Both the position numbers and the translations under genes were made by a program. From NCBI GenBank assembly GCA_003246505.1, contig QKAI01000422.1, positions 1 to 5,657 of the forward strand: a DNA stretch of 5,657 nt. Direction: 5' to 3'. This document shows, piece by piece, positions 1-5,657 of the stretch; position 1 is the stretch's first letter, and each line of letters begins with the position of its first letter. The notes under the pieces are model-generated. The model worked only from the letters and a program-made list of their open reading frames with translations. It was not told where the DNA came from and did not search any database. Source of the DNA: Spirochaetaceae bacterium (GTDB taxonomy: Bacteria; Spirochaetota; Spirochaetia; DSM-2461).

Positions 1-573
1 GAGACATTCCATCTCCTTCCGGGTTGATTCGTACCAGTCCGTATCCAGGCGCAGCATGGCGACAGGCCCCATGGGCGGATTGCGGTCAAGGGTCACGCAG
101 ACATCCCCCTTCACCGTCTCCCACAGCCCCCTCCCATAGCCGGTGGAAGCCATGTTACTCATCACTTCCTCCTCCGACACGGCCCACCATCCCTCCGGGG
201 ACCGCTCGGAGACTTTCTGGCCGCTGGCGGCTATGATATCCTCCCCTGTCGGTTTCGTCATGCCCTCAAAGGTGTCGTAAAGCCAGATTTTTCTGCGGGT
301 CAGATGATGATCGAGTATGATTTTGGCGGCCAGCATACAGGATCCCCCCCGCCAGACGCCGCATTCCACCACATCCCCGGGGATGCGGTTCTTCTCCAGA
401 TAGTTCAGAGACTGATAGATAGCATAGCCCCTTTCCGGGGAGATCATGGTGTACGGATCTATACTCTTCCAGATATCCCGGAAATCCTTTTCCATATCGA
501 TAAGGTAGGTCTGGGGCGTAATCAGCCCCCACCCCCTCTCCCTCAGCAGGGAGACAGCCTCATCTTCGGTCAA
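1..573 (-). CDS. TylF/macrocin-O-methyltransferase family protein, C-terminus cut by window edge
   Basis: This is a probable SAM- and metal-dependent O-methyltransferase of the TylF/MycF family, whose known members methylate sugar hydroxyls. The 191 visible residues read without a stop to the window edge. The SAM-binding loop GDVVECGVWRGGS is at residues 66-78, preceded by the family-like stretch SPERGYAIYQSLNYLEKN at 46-63. The acidic strand end YDTFEGM is at 99-105, and the hallmark RLDTDWYEST is at 175-184. Its first Asp (177) should be a metal ligand by family comparison. Family proteins are about 250 residues, so some 50-60 residues, including the expected second acidic metal site, lie outside. 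I chose the TTG at 573-571 because GGGAG at 585-581 sits 7 nt upstream and the family similarity begins soon after. No ATG precedes the conserved part. The gene begins 4 nt after the SPOR gene's stop, which suggests translational coupling. The true substrate is unknown; envelope glycan or a secondary metabolite are both possible. Confidence 0.88.
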   Translation of the reverse strand, partial: MTEDEAVSLLRERGWGLITPQTYLIDMEKDFRDIWKSIDPYTMISPERGYAIYQSLNYLEKNRIPGDVVECGVWRGGSCMLAAKIILDHHLTRRKIWLYDTFEGMTKPTGEDIIAASGQKVSERSPEGWWAVSEEEVMSNMASTGYGRGLWETVKGDVCVTLDRNPPMGPVAMLRLDTDWYESTRKEMECL

Positions 574-577
574 ACCG

Positions 578-1984
578 CTACTCCCGGGACAGGAAGGCCT
601 GGGAAAACCCCCTGGCTTTCATATTATATATGAGGATTCCCACCTCATCCCGGGATACGGGGCCCGCCATGAGGCGGTAGGATTTGCCATCCCTGCCGGG
701 CAGAAGCAGGAGAGGCAGATAGGGAAAGGCTTCCTGGAGTGACGCCATGATTTCGTATAGCCCGTCGGAGGAGATTTTACTGAAACTCGCCACCTGAACA
801 TAGCGGGAACCCGCCTTGAGAGTTTCCTGCATGAAAGCGTTCAGGTCCGCCGATTCCACATACTGGGGAACGAAGACCAGATCCTCCCCATCCGCAGGTT
901 CCGCCGGCTTGATAACCGTTACAGTATCTTCCGGGGGGGGCGTCTTTTCCGAGGGAACGACAAGATCGCCCTTGCCGTCCTGTTCCGATCCGTCTGCCGG
1001 TTCTTCCCATTCGGGTAGGACGGGGGTCTCCTCCACCGGTTCGGGGGGGCGAAGTTCCGCGGGGGTGAGAAAGTAGATGACCCGACCCGGATCGATAACC
1101 GGTGCAGGGACCTCCTCCGGCTCGGGAACAGACTCACTTCCCGTCTCAGCCGCGGAAGCAATCAGGATCGGTTCTTCCACGGGTGCTTCCCCTTCCACGG
1201 GAACGTCGGCGTCCAGGTTGATGCTGTCGGAAAGAAAGGTTTCCGTTTCAACAGGCTCCTCCCCGGAGGGTTCCTCCTCGGGGGTAAAGTCGAGCACCGA
1301 ATCGTAGCTCTCCGCACCGTCGGCGATGATGACATCCTCATAGGCTCTGTCGTCACCCGCGGGGGGAACGGTTATGGCAGGTTCTTCCGGTTCCCCTGCC
1401 GGGGAGAGCGCGTCTACCGCGACCACCGCATCCAGGGGTGTTTCATCGGCCGGTTCCTCCGGGGAGGGGGCTTCTTCCGCAGCGGGCTCTTCCCCGGAAG
1501 CGTATCCCATCCTGTCCATCTCCCCGGCCACATCGACGGCGGCCGCGTTATCCGGATCCTCCACGGGGGTGGAGAGGAACTCCTCGTTCAGGTTCTTCTT
1601 GAAGGCATCCGGATCGGCGCTGTAATCCAGAAAAGGATTGGCTACGGCCTTCTTCTCTTCGATCTCCACCATGATGACCTCCCCGGAATGTATCTCCAGG
1701 GAGTCGGCGGCGGCGGAATTCAGGAGAAGGAAAATGCCCGGTTTCCCCTGACCGCTGACAATGGTAACGTCCGTGGTTATCCCGTTCTTCTGGTTTTTCA
1801 CCCGTACGAGAGTCCCCTCGGGAAGGGCCAGGGAGATTCCGGCGCTTTTGCCGGTTGATCTGACCGCGGGGGGAAAGGAATCATCATTTCCTCTGGCCGC
1901 ATTTCCCGCCCATATCGCACTCTGAGCAAAACTGAGAGCCGCAGCAGCGGCAAAGAGGCACAGACTAAAAAATAATTTTCTCAT
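578..1984 (-). CDS. Exported SPOR-domain protein with degenerate RlpA-like barrel and long acidic linker
   Basis: This 468-residue envelope protein has a signal peptide at residues 1-20 (MRKLFF, then an Ala-rich core, SFA|Q cleavage expected). Residues 47-111 resemble the second half of an RlpA-type double-psi beta-barrel: LPEGTLVRVKNQKNG at 54-68, then NSAAADSLEIHSGE at 89-102. Residues 112-392 form a low-complexity linker rich in Glu, Asp, Pro and Ala, probably disordered. Residues 393-468 match a SPOR domain: SRYVQVASF at 393-401, YRLMAGPVSRDEV at 436-448 and a final GFSQAFL at 459-465. SPOR domains bind septal peptidoglycan stripped of stem peptides, so a periplasmic role in division or wall remodelling is likely. 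The RlpA catalytic motif (DRGP-type loop) is not recognisable, so lytic transglycosylase activity is doubtful. AGGAG at 1994-1990, 5 nt before the ATG, supports the start. The gene follows the 153-residue secreted protein by 11 bp and is followed after 4 bp by the methyltransferase. I would not call it rlpA. Confidence 0.9.
   Translation of the reverse strand: MRKLFFSLCLFAAAAALSFAQSAIWAGNAARGNDDSFPPAVRSTGKSAGISLALPEGTLVRVKNQKNGITTDVTIVSGQGKPGIFLLLNSAAADSLEIHSGEVIMVEIEEKKAVANPFLDYSADPDAFKKNLNEEFLSTPVEDPDNAAAVDVAGEMDRMGYASGEEPAAEEAPSPEEPADETPLDAVVAVDALSPAGEPEEPAITVPPAGDDRAYEDVIIADGAESYDSVLDFTPEEEPSGEEPVETETFLSDSINLDADVPVEGEAPVEEPILIASAAETGSESVPEPEEVPAPVIDPGRVIYFLTPAELRPPEPVEETPVLPEWEEPADGSEQDGKGDLVVPSEKTPPPEDTVTVIKPAEPADGEDLVFVPQYVESADLNAFMQETLKAGSRYVQVASFSKISSDGLYEIMASLQEAFPYLPLLLLPGRDGKSYRLMAGPVSRDEVGILIYNMKARGFSQAFLSRE
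581..585 (-). promoter_or_regulatory. Shine-Dalgarno GGGAG deciding a TTG start
   Basis: On the minus strand the sequence reads GGGAG, then TAGCGGT, then TTG. The GGGAG lies in the last two codons of the upstream SPOR gene and the TAG is that gene's stop. The 7-nt spacing to the TTG at 573 is normal for a bacterial ribosome binding site. It supports the non-ATG start for the methyltransferase and suggests coupled translation. Confidence 0.65.
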
Positions 1985-1995
1985 ACGTTCTCCTA

Positions 1996-2457
1996 CTACC
2001 CACCCATATATCCCAGAATACTCTCGCCGGCGCTTTTGCCCGCGGCGAAATAGTACTCCTCGGAAGTCATTTCCTTACCGGGATCCACGTCCCTTCGCGG
2101 AATGGAACCCTCCGTTACCAGGGTAAAATCAACCAGGGAATAAAACCAGTAGAATACGGTTCCCTCCTCAAGGCGGAGTCTCATGAACCACCGGGCCCCT
2201 GTCTGTTTTCCCTGCATGAGGGAATTCTGACTTTTAAAGGGATCCAGATCACCGTTGGGAGTGTACATGTTAAAAAAAAGGTGCCCCCCGTCAAAAAGGG
2301 CCTCCATGACACCGGTTTCCATCTGAACGATCCCTATTTGTCTTTCCTGTTCCAGATCCCCCAGGGGACCGAAATCGACGGTCTCCACCATGACGGTCTC
2401 CCCGGTAAGGGCCAGGGCTATGGTAAAAAGAATAGCAGATATAAAGCATTTTTTCAT
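1996..2457 (-). CDS. Small secreted protein of unknown function
   Basis: This is a 153-residue protein that I do not recognise. It starts MKKC and has a hydrophobic stretch at residues 5-18, which fits a signal peptide cleaved around residues 17-20. The Cys at position 4 is in the wrong place for a lipoprotein signal. The mature part is mixed alpha/beta-looking, with no cysteines and no second membrane segment. It includes aromatic-rich strands such as GGHLFFNMYTPNGD at 57-70 and GTVFYWFYSLVDF at 99-111, and ends in a small Gly/Ala-rich helix (FAAGKSAGESILGYMGG, 137-153). A purine-rich GGGGGA ribosome site lies 6 nt before the ATG. It stands 11 bp ahead of the SPOR gene, so the two are probably co-transcribed and may act in the same periplasmic process. 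That link is inference from position only. A weak promoter candidate lies in the 73-bp gap upstream. Confidence 0.85.
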   Translation of the reverse strand: MKKCFISAILFTIALALTGETVMVETVDFGPLGDLEQERQIGIVQMETGVMEALFDGGHLFFNMYTPNGDLDPFKSQNSLMQGKQTGARWFMRLRLEEGTVFYWFYSLVDFTLVTEGSIPRRDVDPGKEMTSEEYYFAAGKSAGESILGYMGG

Positions 2458-2486
2458 GAATATCCCCCGAAATGTCCCGGATCTCT

Positions 2487-2514
2487 GTTATATCTTCGTC
2501 ATTATGGGCGGGAA
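2487..2514 (-). promoter_or_regulatory. Possible weak promoter ahead of the small secreted protein gene
   Basis: On the minus strand the gap between the SET gene stop and the next start holds TTCCCG at 2514-2509, a 16-bp spacer and TATAAC at 2492-2487, about 30 bp before the ATG at 2457. The -10 is good but the -35 matches the consensus poorly. The gap has no terminator-like hairpin with a T-tract, so read-through from the SET gene is also possible. This is a pattern match only. Confidence 0.3.
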
Positions 2515-2530
2515 GATGAGCCTTAATCAC

Positions 2531-3148
2531 TCAAATGATCATTAATTCTCTGAAACCGCCTGTCCAGTACTCCTCGCCATAGTCAGCGGTGAGCTGCTCA
2601 TCTTTCCTGATATCCCTCTGCGCTATAAAGAAAAGGACCCAGAATCCATCCACGATGGTATGCTCCATCCGGCAGTTGGGATCGAAGCTGTGATTGATAA
2701 AGCGCATTTCATTACCCCAATCCCGGCCATTCACCTCGATGCTGCGGAATCCCCGCTTTTCCGGATAGGTCCAGGCGTAATCGGTGGCGTATCCTCCCCG
2801 GGCATCCTTGACGGGGCGGCAGCGGGAGGCGAGGCGGATAATCCCGGCATACTCCCCGATGAAGCTTCCCCGGGGAAGGTCGTCCTCTGCAAAAAGGCCG
2901 TATCCCAGTGTCTCCCCCAGATGGCGGACCGAAACCCGGGCCAGGACAGAACTTACAATACTCTCTCCATAACGGGAAGTGATGCCTTCGAATTCTTCCC
3001 TGTTTCTTTTGTAATAGGAGGAATTCAGGTAATGGTAACGGGAAGGGAGGGATATGATCTGCCGGGAACGGGCAAGATAGGTAAGGGAGAGGGAGCGAAA
3101 GAACTCTTTCATCTCCTCCGATCCGGAATGGATGATAGTATTCTGCAT
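2531..3148 (-). CDS. SET-domain protein-lysine methyltransferase
   Basis: This 205-residue protein is a stand-alone bacterial SET protein and probably transfers methyl groups from SAM to lysine side chains of proteins. The SET core starts at about residue 70: GYGLFAEDDLPRGSFIGEYAGII at 82-104 is split here as GYGLFA (82-87, SAM-binding G-x-G) and FIGEYAGII (96-104). RFINHSFDPNC at 149-159 is the pseudoknot NHS motif, and LTADYGEEYW at 186-195 carries the catalytic-type Tyr190. There are no post-SET cysteines. Position 188, the usual Phe/Tyr-switch site two residues before the catalytic Tyr, is Ala. Residues 1-69 are a basic, Tyr-rich N-terminal region without recognisable domains. The ATG at 3148 has a modest GGTGG 4 nt upstream. 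An internal ATG at 3112 is preceded by GGAGGAG but with almost no spacing, so the start is not certain. The target protein is unknown. The gene starts only 12 bp after the T-tract of the tRNA terminator. Confidence 0.9.
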   Translation of the reverse strand: MQNTIIHSGSEEMKEFFRSLSLTYLARSRQIISLPSRYHYLNSSYYKRNREEFEGITSRYGESIVSSVLARVSVRHLGETLGYGLFAEDDLPRGSFIGEYAGIIRLASRCRPVKDARGGYATDYAWTYPEKRGFRSIEVNGRDWGNEMRFINHSFDPNCRMEHTIVDGFWVLFFIAQRDIRKDEQLTADYGEEYWTGGFRELMII

Positions 3149-3160
3149 GGATCCACCAAT

Positions 3161-3187
3161 AAAAAAACCGTTCCCTGAGGAACGGTT
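3161..3187 (-). terminator. Rho-independent terminator after the tRNA gene
   Basis: On the minus strand there is a perfect 9-bp stem, AACCGTTCC and GGAACGGTT, closing a TCAG tetraloop. The 3' arm runs into an unbroken tract of seven T (3167-3161, the first two also in the stem). The hairpin begins 4 nt after the mature 3' end of the tRNA, so its clear role is to end that transcript. It also lies just upstream of the SET gene, so it may limit or control expression of that gene. Confidence 0.9.
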
Positions 3188-3191
3188 GGTA

Positions 3192-3264
3192 TAGTGGCAA
3201 AGGGATTTGAACCCCTGACCGAACGGATATGAGCCGTTTGCTCTACCGACTGAGCTATGCCACC
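3192..3264 (-). tRNA. tRNA-Met (CAU anticodon), probably elongator
   Basis: The minus strand folds into a complete 73-nt cloverleaf. The acceptor is GGTGGCA with TGCCACT, the D arm is GCTC/GAGC with loop AGTCGGTA, and the anticodon arm is AACGG, CTCATAT, CCGTT. The variable loop is CGGTC, and the T arm is AGGGG, TTCAAAT, CCCTT with one G-T pair. The discriminator is A and the 3' CCA is not encoded (TAC follows). The anticodon CAT could mean elongator Met, initiator Met or lysidine-modified Ile. Initiator is unlikely because the acceptor starts with a G-U pair rather than a C-A mismatch and the anticodon stem lacks three consecutive G-C pairs next to the loop. The CGG-CTCATAT-CCG arm resembles elongator tRNA-Met of other bacteria. 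Ile2 is less likely but not excluded. A strong promoter lies just upstream and a terminator just downstream. Confidence 0.97.
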
Positions 3265-3278
3265 AAAAAAGCTTCCAT

Positions 3279-3307
3279 AATATATCTATAATCTACTTTT
3301 CTGTCAA
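3279..3307 (-). promoter_or_regulatory. Sigma-70 promoter of the tRNA gene
   Basis: On the minus strand, TTGACA at 3307-3302 is a perfect -35 box. A 17-bp spacer leads to TATATT at 3284-3279, a one-mismatch -10 box. The -10 ends 14 bp before the first base of the tRNA, so transcription should start about 7 nt upstream of the tRNA. Position and quality fit a strong constitutive stable-RNA promoter. Read-through from it is the most visible way to transcribe the SET gene and perhaps the genes after it. Confidence 0.85.
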
Positions 3308-3352
3308 CATCCTGTTAAGAAAAACTTTTTTATTCTTCCTCCGTTCCCGGGC

Positions 3353-5657
3353 TTAGAAGAATTTCTTTTTATGGGCTTCTTCCATAATTTTCTTATTCCA
3401 CCAGTTCCTGTTGAGAAAATCCAGTTTCTTATGCTGATTATCAAATCGTCCCGCCCGGGATTGCAGCCTTTCGATGGCCTTGCTCAGGGCGGCCAGTCGG
3501 TGATCATTCCCGTTCGCGGTGATATCGCCCACGTTGAGAATGGTAAAATAAATATAGTTGTACTTGTAGGAGTAGGGCTTGAAGGGATAATCATCCTGAA
3601 CCGATCCCCTGGTAAAGAAGCGGGACGCCTCATCGTGCCGCCCCGTAAGGGCCAGAATATGGCTGTAAAGGGTCTCTATCTGACGGGTGAGGACATCCTC
3701 CTTCTTCTCCTCCGAGGAGAGTCTCCCCTCAATAGGCATAAAGCCATCGCACCAGTTCTCCCTTTCCGAATAGCTGAGGGGGAGCGTATGAGCCGTTTCC
3801 AGGGCCGTCTCCAGCCGCCGGAGGGCGGACTCATAGAGGGAGACCATGAAATCGGCTTCGGCCAGAATGAAAAGGCCTTCCCGGGTCCGATCCTCCGGGT
3901 CGAGCCAGCGGAAGGCATCCCTTCTTTTATCCTGATAGAGGAGGCAGCGACCGATCCACCTTTTCGCCGTGTCCCTGCCCTCATCCAGTCCGATTTTCTC
4001 ACCCAGCTGCCAGCACTCTTCGAAGAGTTCCGCCCCCTCCCGGTAACGGCCGTATTCGAACTGGATCCGACCCGCCATAAAGGTCAGGAAGAAGATGCGG
4101 CGCCGGCAGCCGTTGATGCGGGCCAGTTCCAGGGTCTGGCCGATCATGTCCTCGGCCTTGGAAATGTTGCCGAAGAGGAAAGCGGTCAGGGCGCTGAAGG
4201 TCTGGGCGGAGATGAGGGTGTAGTTGTCCTCGATCTGATAGCTGACCCTGCGGGCTATCTCAAAATAGTCCATGCCCATCTGCACCTTTCTCTGCCCCAG
4301 AAAGGCAAAGGCCAGTTCCATATTGGCAAGCCCCTCTCCCAGGTGATTGCCCTTTTTCTGAAAGAGGTAGAGGGCGTTTTTCGCATAGTTGACCGTCTGC
4401 TCCATATGGCCCTGGGTATAGTAGTACCGGGCCAGCTGGAGAAAGAAATCCTCCGCATATTCTCCCCGTTCGGAGACCTGGGAGAGGAGGCCCCCCGATA
4501 CCAGATCGGAAAGTATCTTCCCGTCCTTTTCCTGAAGGGCCATTCTGAGCCGGTTTGAGAAAAGAAGATTCTGCAGGGTTTCCAGGGAAGCGGAATCCAT
4601 ATCCTTCCCCGCGAAGGGGGGATAGGCGATCAGCCGTTCCGCCTCCATGCGGAAACCGTTATTGATAAGCCAGGTCATGATATCCTTCAGGTAGGCAAGG
4701 GCTTCCTGGTAGGCGTTCTGTTTCTCCAGAAAATCAAAATACCGGAAGGTCCGGACATTCTCTTCCCCCCGGATCAGTTCGATGACGCTTTTTACGATTT
4801 TTTCCCGGAGCTCCCCCTCCAGGGGATAGGACCCGAGTTCCGAGGAGAGTTCATCCTTACCATTCCGCCGGACAAGCTGAAGGGAGATGAGTCGGTTGAT
4901 TCTCTCAAGGACGAGAGATTCCCCATCCCTGGGGGAAAAGTGACGGATCAGGACATCCCTTCTTAAAAGGCCCTGTCCGAGAAGAATGTACTGGAAAAGG
5001 ATTCTCTCCTCCCCTTCAAGCCAGTCTATGAGCTGGAACCGGACATCCCTCTCCATCTCCAGTCTTCCCGCTTTCTCCATCAGCCAGGAGGCGAAGAAAA
5101 GCTTCTCCGGATTCAGTGAGGTGGCCCTTTCCAGGATATCCATTTTCTCGCCGGACCATTCCGTACCGGGATAGGCCATTGCAAGCCGTTCCCGGCACTC
5201 GTCCCGGTTCAGCCGGGGAAGATCGATGACCGAATAGGATAACCCATCGGGGATAAATGAGGGATTTTCCCGGGGGGAAACAATGAAAAACCGGAAGCCG
5301 GTCAGGGTGAGAATCCTTGCCAGAAGCCTTCGGCTCAGGGAGGAGTAGTCCTCCCCTTCCTCTATGATAATGGAGAGAATCTGCGATTTCAGATCCGCCC
5401 CCCTCTTCTTTTCCTCAAGGAATTCCAGAAAGGCCTCTTCGAAATCGTCGGAAAAGAAATCGGAGCAGCGCCTGAGCATTTTCCCCTGGAGAAGATCGGA
5501 AAGAAAGTCCTTGCTGCCGGAGAACATATCCCCCCTCTCCGCGGCCAGACAATCGATGAAGGGATCGTAGATGAAATCCCTGCCCCCGTTGAGGCGCAAT
5601 CTCAAAACGGTACCGCTGTCCCTGCCCAGATAGATCTCCAGAGCCCGGTCCAGATTC
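3353..5657 (-). CDS. ATPase (AfsR/MalT/STAND-like) with C-terminal TPR-like array, N-terminus outside window
   Basis: The reading frame is open to the window edge (17 further sensible codons beyond the TTG at 5605, which has no ribosome site), so at least 767 residues are present and the start lies outside. Numbering from that TTG, residues 1-140 look like the later part of a P-loop ATPase: RLRLNGGRDFIYDPFIDCL at 2-20, a Walker B-like ILSIIIEEGEDYSS at 76-89, a FRFFIVSPREN strand at 104-114 and a DLPRLNRDECRERL segment at 128-141. The P-loop itself is not visible and should lie just upstream. Residues 145-280 are helical, winged-helix-like. Residues 385-665 form helix pairs typical of TPRs, for example 387-418, 425-456, 465-498 and 505-538. 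The C-terminus ends in HKKLDFLNRNWWNKKI (725-740) and a basic tail. Such proteins are usually signal-transducing regulators, sometimes fused to a kinase or cyclase domain. No output domain is visible here, so the role is unknown. Confidence 0.85.
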   Translation of the reverse strand, partial: NLDRALEIYLGRDSGTVLRLRLNGGRDFIYDPFIDCLAAERGDMFSGSKDFLSDLLQGKMLRRCSDFFSDDFEEAFLEFLEEKKRGADLKSQILSIIIEEGEDYSSLSRRLLARILTLTGFRFFIVSPRENPSFIPDGLSYSVIDLPRLNRDECRERLAMAYPGTEWSGEKMDILERATSLNPEKLFFASWLMEKAGRLEMERDVRFQLIDWLEGEERILFQYILLGQGLLRRDVLIRHFSPRDGESLVLERINRLISLQLVRRNGKDELSSELGSYPLEGELREKIVKSVIELIRGEENVRTFRYFDFLEKQNAYQEALAYLKDIMTWLINNGFRMEAERLIAYPPFAGKDMDSASLETLQNLLFSNRLRMALQEKDGKILSDLVSGGLLSQVSERGEYAEDFFLQLARYYYTQGHMEQTVNYAKNALYLFQKKGNHLGEGLANMELAFAFLGQRKVQMGMDYFEIARRVSYQIEDNYTLISAQTFSALTAFLFGNISKAEDMIGQTLELARINGCRRRIFFLTFMAGRIQFEYGRYREGAELFEECWQLGEKIGLDEGRDTAKRWIGRCLLYQDKRRDAFRWLDPEDRTREGLFILAEADFMVSLYESALRRLETALETAHTLPLSYSERENWCDGFMPIEGRLSSEEKKEDVLTRQIETLYSHILALTGRHDEASRFFTRGSVQDDYPFKPYSYKYNYIYFTILNVGDITANGNDHRLAALSKAIERLQSRAGRFDNQHKKLDFLNRNWWNKKIMEEAHKKKFF

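Noticed and set aside
24..236. A 70-codon plus-strand frame at the window start
   Set aside because: It is Pro/Ser/Arg-rich with no domain and is antisense to the methyltransferase.
266..532. An 88-codon minus-strand frame inside the methyltransferase gene
   Set aside because: It is a shifted frame of the TylF-family gene, and the correct frame carries the SAM and metal motifs across the same bases.
2493..2520. ATCTTC/GAAGAT inverted repeat after the SET gene as a terminator
   Set aside because: The stem is 6 bp with a long loop and no T-tract follows, so it does not support termination.
2660..3178. A 172-codon open frame on the plus strand
   Set aside because: It is antisense to the SET gene, whose motifs are clear, and it runs into the tRNA terminator. 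No family is recognisable in its translation.
3180..3205. Possible -10 box TATACC at the tRNA 3' end as a promoter for the SET gene
   Set aside because: No acceptable -35 lies 16-18 bp upstream, and a transcript starting here would still meet the terminator hairpin.
3314..3339. A/T-only inverted repeat (AAGAA and TTCTT arms) after the ATPase gene
   Set aside because: The stem has only A/T pairs beyond one G-C and includes a bulge, so it would be unstable. It is not a convincing terminator for the ATPase gene.
3371..4558. A 395-codon open frame on the plus strand
   Set aside because: It lies wholly antisense to the ATPase/TPR gene. It shows no recognisable domain and no convincing ribosome site. 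The opposite strand encodes regular TPR-like helices, so this frame is a by-product of GC-rich codon use.

Overview
The window carries five protein genes and one tRNA gene, all on the minus strand, so transcription runs from high to low coordinates. The coding sequence is moderately GC-rich with short intergenic gaps. The gene set is a P-loop-type ATPase with TPR-like repeats, a bacterial SET methyltransferase, an RlpA-like/SPOR envelope protein and a TylF-type methyltransferase. Together with an elongator tRNA-Met that has no encoded CCA, it reminds me of free-living spirochaetes (Spirochaetota). That assignment is an inference from gene flavour only and is not secure.

Layout in transcription order. 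(1) 5657 to 3353 is a large protein that runs off the upstream edge. It has the back half of an AfsR/MalT/STAND-like ATPase module, with a Walker B-like strand, followed by a helical TPR-like array. (2) 3352-3265 is an 88-bp gap with a near-consensus sigma-70 promoter (TTGACA, 17 bp, TATATT). (3) 3264-3192 is a tRNA with a CAU anticodon, most likely elongator tRNA-Met. A strong intrinsic terminator follows it at 3187-3161. (4) 3148-2531 is a SET-domain protein methyltransferase that starts only 12 bp after the terminator T-tract. (5) 2457-1996 is a small secreted protein of unknown function. (6) 1984-578 is an exported protein with a degenerate RlpA-like double-psi barrel, a very long acidic Pro/Glu-rich linker and a C-terminal SPOR domain. 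(7) 573 to 1 is a TylF/macrocin-O-methyltransferase family protein. It starts at TTG, has its Shine-Dalgarno inside the end of the SPOR gene, and is cut at its C-terminus by the window edge.

How the genes may work together: genes 5 to 7 are tightly packed (11 bp and 4 bp gaps) and look like one envelope-related transcription unit. The SPOR domain suggests binding to septal, denuded peptidoglycan, and the TylF-family enzyme suggests O-methylation of a sugar or similar hydroxyl. The SET gene may join that unit by reading through the tRNA terminator, because no convincing promoter of its own is visible. The ATPase/TPR gene is upstream and is probably separate. I see no mobile element, CRISPR array or rRNA, and no convincing evidence for a complete new defence or signalling system. 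The most unusual points are the tRNA-terminator-SET arrangement, the alanine at the SET Phe/Tyr-switch position, and the RlpA-like domain that appears to lack the catalytic motif.
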